Source of the DNA: Rapana venosa
Lineage: Eukaryota; Mollusca; Gastropoda; Neogastropoda; Muricidae
Length of the DNA stretch: 64,000 nucleotides
Assembly: GCA_028751875.1 (NCBI GenBank)
Contig: CM054140.1
Coordinates: 49,360,671-49,424,670, forward strand
Direction: 5' to 3'
A model generated the notes under the pieces. The model searched no databases, was not told where the DNA came from, and worked only from the letters and a program-made list of their open reading frames with translations. How positions within the stretch are numbered: the first letter of the stretch is position 1; every line of letters begins with the position of its first letter. Below are positions 55,116 through 64,000 of this stretch, piece by piece. The translations under genes and the position numbers were made by a program.

Positions 55116-55161
55116 TACTAAAGATTAATATATATTTTATATATATATATTATCTTTAGTA
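55116..55161. repeat. Near-perfect inverted repeat (hairpin)
   Basis: 'tactaaagattaatatata' and 'tatatatattatctttagta' are complementary over about 20 bp with minor mismatch and a tiny loop. It lies 20 bp after the TA microsatellite. Confidence 0.75.
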
Positions 55162-55189
55162 CTTAGTACAGAGTTTAGAACCTATAAGC

Positions 55190-55502
55190 TTTTTTCAGGC
55201 AAGATATGAATCATGCTCTTGGTGCTAGTCTTTCATGCGACAATAAACGGAGGTGGCTCATTATGTGACATACATTTAGTGCAAGTAAAATAGCCCATGG
55301 CTCAGAAGAGAGTTGTCCCGGGAAAAATCTTGCAAAAAAAGCACTCTCTTACAGAAGCAAATCCACTTGGGTACAGAATTGTTCTTTACATTGGTGGGGC
55401 TGTTCTCCTGGTAGCAGCTTGCTCTTCCCGGGGAGAGCAGCTTGAAAGTCACCCAGAGAGATCTGAGGACTGAAAACAATACCACACAATGCAATACAAT
55501 AG
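55190..55502 (+). mobile_element. SINE family D, degenerate 5'-truncated copy
   Basis: 'cttggtgctagtctttcatg', mutated core ('gacaataaacggaggtggct'), 'gtgcaagtaaaatagcccat', 'agagagttgtcccgggaaaa', 'tggtggggctgttctcctgg' and 'cttcccggggagagcagctt', then a 'caatgcaatacaatag' tail. The oldest-looking D copy here. Confidence 0.78.
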
Positions 55503-55624
55503 TTTGTGTGTGTGTGTGTGTGTGTGTTTCGTTTGTTTTTCAGTTTAATGTCTTTTCACTATAAGTGATATTAGACTCTTTCTCTCTCACCTTGTGTGTG
55601 TGTGGTTTTTTTTAAATTTATTTA
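55503..55624. other. GT tract and AT-rich spacer
   Basis: GT repeat 55504-55528; no gene. Confidence 0.6.
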
Positions 55625-55842
55625 TTTATTCTTTTATATCGAGGATAATGGAATAAGCACTCATGTGCTTTTTTACATGCAGTCCCCGCGTGTATGCGGT
55701 TTTGTAAATTTTGTCATCTGTTCCTACCGGCACACAATGGCCTACTCTTTCGAAAAGCGGAACAGGACTTAACGTGTGCGCAAGATGTTCTGCATGCGTT
55801 CGCACACGCGGCCTCGGTTTACAGTCTCATCCGAAGACTCCC

Positions 55843-55845
<3 letters not shown>
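55625..55845 (-). mobile_element. SINE family C, cut at the core by a GT microsatellite
   Basis: Runs from tail ('atcgaggataatggaataag') to core complement ('ggtttacagtctcatccgaa') and then stops at 'gactccc', followed by (GT)n at 55846-55910. The whole 'gttaactcc' part and the tRNA head are missing. Confidence 0.85.

Positions 55846-55911
<66 letters not shown>
55846..55911 (+). repeat. (GT)n microsatellite
   Basis: About 64 bp of perfect GT, truncating the C element. Confidence 0.97.
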
Positions 55912-55913
<2 letters not shown>

Positions 55914-57559
55914 AGTTACTCTTTCATTCATGAGAAAGACACAAACCCTGTGTTAAAAGATATGTTCCTCCATGTTTAAGGCAAAGATCGAAAAGAAGAG
56001 GAAAGAAGAGAGAAGGTGTTCCAAAAAGCAGGCCGCAGTTCTTTTTCTTCATCCCATCTGTAAAAGATTCTTTTTGTGGATTGTCACAAAAATGAGACCT
56101 AAACCATCAATGAAAAGAAGAAGAAGAAAAAGAAAAGAAAAAAGAACAGTCATTCAAAATGCAAAATCTCAATGAAAGAGTCATCCCCCCTTCCCCGTCT
56201 AGAAAGAGAGAGAAAAAAACCACACAGTTGGATTCAAGCACTTACAATATGTTGTCTGACTTACATTAGCTCACATAATGTCACTAATTAAACGAAGTAT
56301 AATGTAAATGGAGGCTAAACAACATCCACACAACACCCTCACCACCAAGCCCCAAAACACACAACACACACACACACACGCCTCTTATTCATCCCCACTC
56401 TGACCTGCAATACAACTTGCCACAGGCAAAAAGTGAAGGTGACAGCATTTACAGCACTCGCCAGGTAGCTCTACAAAGCAGCTTTAATTGAACATACATT
56501 TCCTCGGCTCGTGAATACCGAAACAGTAGTCAACCGTTGCAACGTCAACCCTTAAAACACCCGAAGGCTCCCCACCGAAGGAGACTATGCCAGTTGAAAG
56601 CAGAAGGCAGCGCTCCTTTGTGGCCCTGTCTGCGCCCCTGTCTGGCCCTGTACACAACTGAGGACGCGGCGTGTCATCCCATTGGCCCTATGACTCCACA
56701 CGACGTCGATTCGATAGGTGGTGTGTTTTCCTTCAATGCCTTCATCACCATGTTTTCAACTGCTAGTGTTCCTGGACAAATTCAATCTCATTCTGCACCA
56801 GAACGTGGGGGCCAAGCGACAGACTGGTTACGGAGATGAACGTCTCTCGGAGAGGCTTGTAAAGAAGTTACTGTATGTCTCACATGATTACATCGGAGAG
56901 GGGTGGGGGTGGGGGTGGGGGGCTTTTGAATGAAAACTGCACTCCAGGCCGCCTCAGTGAGCCGAAGGGGGGCAGGCATAATGGCGTCATCAGAGCTCAT
57001 ACAGCCCCTGGGGACACAAAAAAAGGGGGCGAGTATTTGGACTAAAGTCCTCCTGAAAAGCCAGCAAAGTAGCGTATAGACTGCTGGAGTTAACGTCATT
57101 AGCAGCACAGACAAAACATTGAAGCCTGGCAGACATTTTGTGTTGGGGAAATTAACTCCCCATCATGAATTGCCCTGGCTGCACATGCGCACTTAGGGGC
57201 AAAGAACTTTCCCAAGCTGGTGCTTCCTCCTCCTCCTCCTCCCTCCCCTCCCCTCCCCTCCTCTCCTACCACTACCACCACCCGCCTCTTACTCCCTGAT
57301 GTGGGGTGGGGGGGTTTTGGAGCATGGAGAGCTGGTGCAGCTTGTAGGAATGGTTGACAGAAAGAAAAAAAAAAGAAGTGTCATAAAACCGTTCATTGAA
57401 AGGGGAGGGAACAATCAGCAGCTGTGGGTGGTTTGGGTACACTGGGGGCGCTGATGGGTTAAGCAGGCAGAGTGATTACAGTCTTATTGACTGTTGACAA
57501 GTCGGGTGATCATTGGCCTTTCTGTTGAGAGAAGGCACTCCTCTCAAAACGCCAGACCT
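55912..57559. other. No gene recognised; least repetitive stretch, part 1
   Basis: About 1.6 kb with few repeats (AAG-rich 56110-56140, CA 56360-56380, CTC 57220-57262). A 100-codon plus frame at 56537-56839 starts with ATG in complex sequence, but I recognise no domain. Sequence around 56940-57020 and 57100-57200 is GC-balanced and complex. This is where an unannotated exon or regulatory element would be most plausible. Confidence 0.4.
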
Positions 57560-57577
57560 GCGCTATAGCTATAGCGC
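57560..57577. repeat. 18-bp perfect palindrome
   Basis: 'gcgctatagctatagcgc' reads the same on both strands. It is followed 3 bp later by 'atagcg', a partial extra arm. Confidence 0.9.
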
Positions 57578-57855
57578 TATCATAGCGGTTTCGGGCCTGT
57601 GCGTTTTAGAACCACGATGAATTCTTTTTCTTTGAGGATTTTCTTTTCTCTGTAGGGGGGTAGGTTTAAGTTTGAGGAAAGGGTTAATATTCTTTTTTGA
57701 CTTCGTGACCCGTATTGCTTTATAGGCGTTCTTTTTTCTACCTGAACAAGCTCGTAGTCTGATTTCGGAACATTCGTACATACTGACCTATAGATACCTC
57801 TACACGGGATTATGTCAAAGTTTTCAATATACTTATCAAAAAGAAACCCTTTTCT
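57578..57855. other. No gene seen
   Basis: AT-rich unique-looking sequence. Confidence 0.4.
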
Positions 57856-57974
57856 CTCCTAAGCAGCCCCTGCCCCCCCCCCCCCCCTCCCCCCCCCCCC
57901 CCCCCAATAAAAAAAACACACAAAAAATACAATCTGTGAGTTAGCACATATTTCTGAAAGTAAAAGTGGCGCCA

Positions 57975-58026
<52 letters not shown>

Positions 58027-58068
58027 TGTTTATTCGGATGTTTATGTTTATGTAAATAAACATCCAAA

Positions 58069-58107
<39 letters not shown>

Positions 58108-58112
58108 ACGCA
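57856..58112. repeat. Poly-C runs and (CT)n tracts
   Basis: C-runs 57871-57905 interrupted by CTC, then CT tracts at 57976-58022 and 58070-58106 separated by 'atgtttattcggatgttta' plus a partially complementary 'ataaacatcc' (a small hairpin). Confidence 0.9.
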
Positions 58113-58174
58113 CACACCACAACATTACCTACAAACTGAAGCCACTTAAGACAAACAGACAGACAAAAGAAACA

Positions 58175-58415
58175 GAACAAACCCAACCCTTTCCTACCCA
58201 CCACCAGAAGAAGCAAGTGTAGCTTCCCTGACATGTTCATGACGTGCTGACAGGCCCTGGGACCAGAACTATACACTGACATACCAACAGACACACAAAC
58301 CTCAGACACAAACTTTAAAAAAACCAACACCCAAAACCCCCCAAACCTTTTCTACCCGACAAAAGCAGGGTTTCCAATAGCTTTACAGCGTGTTGACAGG
58401 CCCTGATAAGCCAAA
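58175..58415 (+). repeat. Direct duplication of about 160 bp, degenerate
   Basis: 'caaccctttcctacccacca' to 'gacgtgctgacaggccctgg' (58182-58261) is echoed by 'caaaccttttctacccgaca' to 'agcgtgttgacaggccctga' (58343-58405). Unit origin unknown. Confidence 0.6.
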
Positions 58416-60428
58416 CGTCCCCACCCTTCTTCAACGGACACTGTCAACAGTCAGGACAAAGCCTCCTCACACCTATCACTGACCACTCCAAGCGGTCAGT
58501 TCACCCGTGTCGGCTGACAGCTGGTCAGTACAGTCCAGGGGCCTTGTGGAGAACATCCATCAAAACCATATCGCTGTTCTTAATCTCCTTCTCCTGATGC
58601 TAGGACACGCTCCCTTTCCCGCCAAAAACCTCTTCCACTTTGGCGCCTCATGTTGCTAAATGTTTCCTTCGGTGTCATGGTGAAAAGTCGAACCTAGAGA
58701 AATCTGACCCCCAAGTCATTTTAGTGTCACTTTTTTTTTTACACTAAACAAACTCTCTAAAACTGACACCTTGCCTTATAGGACGTCCAGCTTCATGTTA
58801 CGCAATATCTGAGGCGATATGTCACAACATTCCTCAGAATTCCAAAAAGAGCATAGATATACTCGTGTTGGTTGGTTTGTTTGTTTGTTTGTTTCTTCGT
58901 TTTTTGTCTAAAACTTTGTTCATGACAATCCACGACGCAGACCATACTCATTGTGTTTTTATTCTTTAAACTGTGATCAATTAATGGTCACGTTTTGGAC
59001 AACAAAATTATCAAACTGATGACCGAATCACAACTAAAATTTTATCTTTTCTGGTCCTTTTTACTTTCTACTTTGGGATGAGGTTCCTCTGTACTTAGCT
59101 GAAACACTTCCACTGGATTGTGAATGTTTTCTCTTTTTTTGGACGTTTGTCAGATGGACAGGTCATGTCTGTAATGAAAGCAGCGGTACCCTGCACGTCC
59201 TTTAAGTCACTGCAGTCTCTTGGTCGGGGTAGGGTCAGACCAGGTCTCCTTTCCGAGCACCTTTCCTAATAGTGGGTAGGACTTCCCTACATGTTGTGTT
59301 GTCCCAGTGCCAGCTCTGTATTGTCCAGGCAGTAGTGTGTGTATAGTTATACAGTAAGGTGAGTATTTCTTATCTTCATTGAACATTTAATAATAGTCTG
59401 CTGTTGATGGTCTGTGTTTGGTCATATGAATCTGCTATGCCTGCTGTATTTCTTAAAAAACATGTATTTCACGTTTTGATTGGCAGAAATAAATCCAAAA
59501 ATCCATTTCTTCTATTATTGATCTCTGAATCGTGTTCTTTTCTTTTCCAAGTCTTTCCCTTCATAATTGCATGTATACACTAACTAGAACAGAACACAAG
59601 GCCATGTCCCTTTTTACAGCTAGGGCGATGCACAGTAGAGTACATTTATTTGTTAGTATTCTCTCCCGCACAGAACAGAAACTACAAAACACATACAGAG
59701 CCGAAGAAGGCCTGATATCTATAATATTGACTCAGATATCAGTGTCAGTCTCACCTCAACTCTCCCAGATTAATGCCATTACCACTTAAGCGCATACTTT
59801 CCAAATACACACAAATGCCCTGTGAAAACATTAATAAAAAAAATATTGTCCAGAGGTGAATATTGAACACGGGAAGGTTTAAGTAAAGTGCTCACCCTTT
59901 TTCGGCACGTGACAGAGGGGAGAAAACCAATGTGACTAATGAATGGCACGTGACCGACCAGTGGAGATCAAACCAACGTGATGGTATGAATGTTAAGTTA
60001 ATAGCCCGACTTTCACTAAAGCCAGCGGCACCCTCTCAAACAGCAGTGTTGATGCCTCCACCCTACATGCCCACAGAGATGAAGATAGGCCTGAAAGTGT
60101 GGGCGATGACGCATAGGTAGGGCTCTTCAAAGACAGTCGGCTACCCTGTATACAGCCCCGTAAAGATGGCTATCAGACGACATAAACTACAACAATGACA
60201 GCTCACCACTCTACTGACCAGAGGGCCCCTACCTCTTCAGAATCAGCTGGTCATCTGTAATGGACAATGACCAAGATCCATCTTGGCTGGGATGGGCGAG
60301 ATGAGGGACATCAGGAATTCGTCTGAGGTGGGGTATAAATATCGGTGTGTCTGATGAAATGTCAAATTCTTGTGAGGGTTTTTTTGTTTGTTTGGCGGGA
60401 ATGATAGATGATGTAGTCTGTTCTTTTG

Positions 60429-60432
<4 letters not shown>
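58416..60432. other. No gene recognised; least repetitive stretch, part 2
   Basis: About 2 kb of complex sequence with no SINE or microsatellite apart from (TTTG)n at 58875-58893. 'cagtaaggtgagtatttc' at 59352-59369 contains a strong splice-donor consensus (aag/gtgagt), preceded by complex sequence, so a non-coding or 5' exon ending there is conceivable but unsupported. An 85-codon frame at 59532-59789 has no recognised domain. Confidence 0.4.
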
Positions 60433-60469
<37 letters not shown>

Positions 60470-60535
60470 TCTCTCTCTTCTTTTCTCTCTCTCTCTCTCT
60501 CTCTCTTCTATTTTATCTATCTATCTATCTATCTA

Positions 60536-60589
<54 letters not shown>

Positions 60590-60590
60590 A
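60433..60590 (+). repeat. (CT)n/(CTAT)n microsatellite
   Basis: CT 60433-60510 with TTC interruptions, (TATC)n 60515-60536, CT to 60587. Confidence 0.96.
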
Positions 60591-61097
60591 ATTAATGTGG
60601 TTTTCGTTATGTGAGTGGAAAACAAGTTATGTTTATGGTTGCGTATGCATTTTTTCTTCTTTTTTAAAATGGTAGATTGGTTGATTATTGAAATTGATCG
60701 ATTGATTTAAATATTTAAGTTCTAAATTGGTTAAGTGATTGATTTTGTTATTGTTTTCAGTGATTCGTTTATAAAATAATTTCTTATCAATTTAAAAAAG
60801 AAGTTTCGTCACAACATGGTTTTGGGTTGGTGTGGCTGTCTCAGGAAGATGTTACTCAGCACCAGTTTCTTTCAGAATTCAAAGACAGACTCGTTAGTTT
60901 TGTTCTTTCAAACAAAAGGGCACTCAGGCGTAGCGATTAAAAGTAAGTACAGCTGGCTGAACTTAGACATGGGTATTTAAAGTAAGTATAGCTGGTCCTT
61001 TTCGTGTGATTTAATGTGTTTTCCAAACAGACAAATCTTTCTAAGCAATTACAGATAAATCGCACGCACTTAATTTACGCTAGATTCAGATCACGAA
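60591..61097. other. No gene seen; AT-rich
   Basis: T-rich unique-looking DNA. 'aaagtaagtacagctggctg' and 'aaagtaagtatagctggtcc' (60940 and 60978) form a small direct repeat. Confidence 0.5.
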
Positions 61098-61333
61098 CTC
61101 GTGAGACTATAACCCGACGCCCCGTGTTCGAACGCATGCAGAACATCTTGCGCACACGTTAAATCCTGTTCCGCTTTTCGGGAGAGTAGGCCACTGTGAG
61201 CCGATGGAAACAGATGACAAAATTTACAAAACGCATACACACGGGGACTGGATGTAAAAAAGCACATGAGTGTTTATTCCATTGTCCTCGAGATAAAAGA
61301 ATAAATAAGATAAAAATAAATAAATAAAATAAT
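61098..61333 (+). mobile_element. SINE family C, 5'-truncated
   Basis: Starts near 'cgtgagactataacccgacg', then body 'ccgcttttcgggagagtagg', 'ggggactggatgtaaaaaag' and 'gagtgtttattccattgtcc', with a tail of (AAATA)n to 61331. First of three plus-oriented C copies within 1.5 kb. Confidence 0.88.
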
Positions 61334-61371
61334 GCACCACTCGAGCCGCTACTATTCGTCTGTGCATCACC

Positions 61372-61532
61372 TCTCTCTCTTTGTTTCCTTCGTGGTGTGT
61401 GTGTTGTGTGTGTGTGTGTGTGTGTGTGTTGTGTGTGTATTTGTGTGTGTGTTTTGTGTGTGTGTATTTGTGTGTGTGTATTTGTGTGCATGTGTGTGTG
61501 TGGAGAGAAAGGGAGAGAGAGGGAGAGAGAGG

Positions 61533-61605
<73 letters not shown>
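61372..61605 (+). repeat. (GT)n and (GA)n microsatellites
   Basis: GT with TTGT interruptions 61395-61502, GA with GGGA 61503-61604. Long frames here are artefacts. Confidence 0.95.
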
Positions 61606-61606
<1 letters not shown>

Positions 61607-61794
61607 TTGCAAAGCAAAGACAGGCAGACAAAAACAAAGGACTATAAATGCAGGATTGATGCGAGGGGAAAAAAAGAAAGAATCCAATTGCTCTCACCTG
61701 TTAACCCAACTTCTATCATCTCCTTTTCCTCTTCCAATCTGCCTATCCATCTGCCTCGTCCCTGTTTACCCCATTTTCTTTTTTCTTCTGCCAA
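61606..61794. other. No gene seen
   Basis: Short unique-looking spacer. Confidence 0.4.
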
Positions 61795-61970
61795 GCGCGC
61801 GTGCGCGCACACACACCACAAAACACACACCCCAACTCATACAGACGCACACACACACACTCACACACACAGACGCGCGCACACACACACATACACAAAT
61901 ACACACGCACACACACAGGCACACTCAAACTCCACTCACACACACCCCACACACACACACACACACACAC
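61795..61970 (+). repeat. (CG)n/(CA)n degenerate tract
   Basis: 'gcgcgcgtgcgcgcac' followed by CA with CG and TCA interruptions, abutting the next SINE head at 61971. Confidence 0.93.
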
Positions 61971-62215
61971 GAGACGGGATAGCCTGGTGGTTACAGTGAT
62001 GTAATTGTGATCTGCTGACCTGGGTTCGATTCTCGTTCGAGAGGATTTTTCTTCTGGAGTTAACATCAGTGCCGACTCCACTCTCCCCCAAAGTCTTTCG
62101 GATGAGACTATAAACTGAGGTCCCGTGTGCGAATGCACGTAGAACATCTTGCGCATATGTTAAAACCGTTCCGCTTTTCGGAAGAGTAGGCCATTGTGTG
62201 CCGGTAAGGAATAAA
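61971..62215 (+). mobile_element. SINE family C, head to body (3'-truncated)
   Basis: 'gggatagcctggtggttaca' (A box), 'cctgggttcgattctcg' (B box), 'ggagttaacatcagtgccga', core 'ttcggatgagactataaact' and body to 'gccattgtgtgccggtaagg', then loss of the tail. Confidence 0.88.
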
Positions 62216-62311
62216 ATGAATTAAAAAACTACGTACCTACACACAAACGCACACACGCACAAACGTGCACACACGCACGTGCATGCACGCACATACACAC
62301 GCACACACACA
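62216..62311 (+). repeat. CA/CG-rich tract between two C elements
   Basis: Alternating CA with CG, including 'acacgcacgtgcatgcacgc'. Confidence 0.9.
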
Positions 62312-62535
62312 TCCTTCGGATGAGACTATAAACCGAGGCCCCGTGTGCGAACGCATGCAGAACATCTTGCGCACACGTTAAAGCCTGTTCCGCTTTTCGA
62401 AAGAGTAGGCCAATGTGTGCCGGTGGGAACAGATGACAAAATTGACAAAACCGCATACACACGGGGACTTGATGTAAAAAAGCACATAAGGTGTTGATTT
62501 TAGTATCCACGATATAAAATAAAATAAATAAAATT
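62312..62535 (+). mobile_element. SINE family C, 5'-truncated
   Basis: Starts at the core 'ccttcggatgagactataaa' directly after CA repeats, continues 'ccgcttttcgaaagagtagg', 'ggggacttgatgtaaaaaag', and ends with a tail mutated to 'gtgttgattttagtatccac' and (AAATA)n. 61971 and 62312 could be one element split and partly duplicated by a CA tract, because the first ends in the body and the second restarts at the core. Confidence 0.85.
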
Positions 62536-62663
62536 AAACACACACACACACACACTACGTAACTATACACAAACTCACGCACGCGCGCGCACGCACACAC
62601 ACACACATACACATGCAGACACACACACATACCGAGTCTCTCTTCTCTCTCTCTCTTCTCTCT

Positions 62664-62695
<32 letters not shown>

Positions 62696-62716
62696 TCTCT
62701 TTCTCTCTCTTCCCTG
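62536..62716. repeat. CA/CG and CT microsatellites
   Basis: CA 62537-62553, CA/CG 62577-62630, CT with CTTCT interruptions 62637-62712. Confidence 0.94.
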
Positions 62717-63046
62717 ATCAAGCATTCACGACCCTTCACTCTTTTGCAGTCGTCTTGCGTGTGTCTTGCTCATAACAACACTTTTATAACTACTGAAATG
62801 GACCCCCAGTAACACAAAGCATGGGATCTTCAAAGTAGAAATAAAAATGTGGGACAAAATAAAAACTGTAACCAGAGTCTATCATTCTTTAATTAAAGCC
62901 TTAAACACACCAGCGACAGAAGCACCTCGTATCTCAGCTATGGGAATTTTTGTCCATGCTATCGCTATTTCGATCCACATTTCAAAAAACGTTTTTTATG
63001 CTCACGCATAGGGACTGGTATCTTGAAGTTGTGTAAGGATTTTTTT
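62717..63046. other. No gene seen
   Basis: AT-rich unique-looking. It could be part of the LINE that continues at 63470, but I see no convincing RT sequence here. Confidence 0.4.
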
Positions 63047-63384
63047 TTTTTTTTATTCTTTTATTTCGAGGATAATGGAATAAGCGCTCATGTGATTTTT
63101 TCATCCAGTCCCCGTGTGTATGCAGTTTTGTTCATTTTGTCATCCATTCCTACCGGCACACAATGGCCTACTCGTCCGAAAAGCGGAACGGGTTTTAACG
63201 TGTGTGCAAGATGTTTTGCGTGCGTTCGCACACGGGACCTCGGTTTATAGTCTCATCATTCGGGTAGAGTGGAGTCGGCACTGATGTTAACTCCAGAGGA
63301 AAAAATCCTCTTGAACGAGAATGGAACCCGGGTCAGCAGATCATGAATACATCACTGTAACCACCAGGCTATCCCGGGACGATG
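63047..63384 (-). mobile_element. SINE family C, full-length
   Basis: Complement order from poly(T)/(TTTA) tail: 'tcgaggataatggaataagc', 'catccagtccccgtgtgtat', 'cgaaaagcggaacgggtttt', core 'cggtttatagtctcatcatt', 'atgttaactccagaggaaaa' and head 'aaccaccaggctatcccggg'. A small deletion removes part of 'ccgaaggactttt' after the core. Confidence 0.9.
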
Positions 63385-63469
63385 GAGATAAAAGTAACCC
63401 TCCGTCACAGGTCTAACAAATGGGGTTTCTAGATATCTATATATTTTTCTTCGTTTATTTGGAAACACT

Positions 63470-64000
63470 ATATGAAAACTGTGTGTATGTGTGTATACTG
63501 TTACTGTTTTTACTTGACTTGTCAGCCGCCTTTGACACAACTATCTTATTTTCTTTGGAATCTTTCACATTCTTTTGGAGAAGGTGGGAAAATGCTACCC
63601 AATTCAGCCAGTCAGACTGAAACTATCTCTTTGGGTAAAGGTGTCCCATAACTTATAAGGTCGTAGGGAGTGAGGCATCAGAGACCTCAGCTTCTCAAGG
63701 GGCCAACATATTGAGGGCGGTGCCAATCTCCTCTCCCTCGCTGCTTTACCTTTCCTGACCCTAAAGAGGCAGACACCCATTTACAGCTGGGTCAACTGGG
63801 GGACTGTACTGAAGCCAAGGCGCGCAAACGGTCGCCCATCCAAGTGGTAACCACGCTCGATACTGCTTAACCTTAGCCAGGGGAAAATGAGTATTCTGAC
63901 CACTGAGCTATCCCGTCAACAGTTCTCCATTTCGGAGTTCCCAAGGGATCAATTTTTGGCCCTATTCTCTTTATGTTGTTCACCCAGCCTCTTTCGTCTA
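63470..64000 (+). pseudogene. LINE reverse transcriptase fragment, split by SINE B, running off the window
   Basis: 63495-63540 encodes 'LLLFLLDLSAAFDTT', the catalytic RT A-motif region (first Asp of the active site, usual form LDLSAAFDT-x-DH). About 105 nt later comes the SINE at 63635-63917, and directly after it 'GVPQGSIFGPILFMLFTQPL' is encoded at about 63935-63996, the conserved G-V-P-Q-G-S RT motif. The region between the two motifs is shorter than in intact elements of this type, so part is deleted besides the insertion. CR1/L2-like by motif style. Confidence 0.88.
63635..63917 (-). mobile_element. SINE family B, full-length, inserted in a LINE RT
   Basis: Minus strand: 'cgggatagctcagtggtcag', 'ggttaagcagtatcgagcgt', 'ggttaccacttggatgggcg', 'acccagctgtaaatgggt' and 'gggacacctttacc'. 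The SINE lies between the RT motifs LDLSAAFD and GVPQGS of a plus-oriented LINE, so it is younger than that LINE copy. Confidence 0.93.

Noticed and set aside
63781..63880. A 5S rRNA gene
   Set aside because: Only the promoter half is 5S-like; the 5' third and the 3' end of 5S are absent and the segment is part of SINE B.

Overview
This window reads as non-coding, repeat-saturated DNA from an animal nuclear genome. Evidence: tRNA-derived SINEs with Pol III A/B boxes, decayed non-LTR retrotransposon (LINE) coding fragments, very long (CT)n, (CA)n, (GATA)n and trinucleotide microsatellites, large minisatellites, and no operons or dense genes. A marine invertebrate, probably a mollusc, is my best guess from the style of the SINEs and LINEs, but nothing here proves the species. 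I found no intact host protein gene, rRNA gene or free-standing tRNA gene. Most long open frames are translations of simple repeats.

Repeat families were defined by comparing copies inside the window; the letters are my own labels. Family A is a tRNA-headed SINE (one copy). Family B is about 295 bp, has a tRNA-like A box followed by a segment strikingly like the promoter half of 5S rRNA, and occurs about 10 times. Family C is about 340 bp, tRNA-headed, ends in a conserved tail and (AATA)n, and occurs about 19 times including tails. Family D is about 400 bp, tRNA-headed, with about 9 copies. E is an unclassified interspersed repeat of about 330 bp (3 copies). F is tRNA-headed (4 copies). I is a short element carrying an 'atatagcgct' motif next to (AAT)n (4 copies). 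C and D share a central core; A and B share another; one element is a D head joined to a C tail. The window therefore shows a modular SINE set exchanging heads, cores and tails.

Layout. 1-1.34 kb: AT-rich 39-bp minisatellite interrupted by SINE A. 1.8-8.9 kb: SINEs B/C, repeat E, a LINE 3' end (6.8-7.2 kb) and GA/CT microsatellites. 9.0-9.8 kb: 27-bp minisatellite open on both strands. 10-13.3 kb: compound microsatellites and an unidentified open stretch (11.86-12.32 kb). 13.3-23.6 kb: SINE/E clusters, two copies each of duplicated blocks X and Y, and a decayed RNase H domain of a LINE containing a 25-bp expansion. 24.4-29.6 kb: a tandem array of six units of about 0.93 kb with SINE insertions. 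30-33 kb: GA/CT tracts with short 'anchor' sequences repeated at regular spacing. 33-42 kb: SINEs B, C, D, F and a LINE RNase H remnant. 42.4-45.6 kb: a 3.1-kb minisatellite of about 45 bp. 45.6-49 kb: low-complexity tracts. 49.5-50.75 kb: the best-preserved LINE fragment. 51-56 kb: SINEs, including a B copy with a 13-bp target-site duplication. 56-60.4 kb: the least repetitive stretch. 61-64 kb: a cluster of C elements and a LINE reverse transcriptase interrupted by SINE B at the window edge.

The only functional logic visible is retrotransposition: SINEs carrying their own Pol III promoters and presumably using LINE machinery of the kind seen as fragments here.
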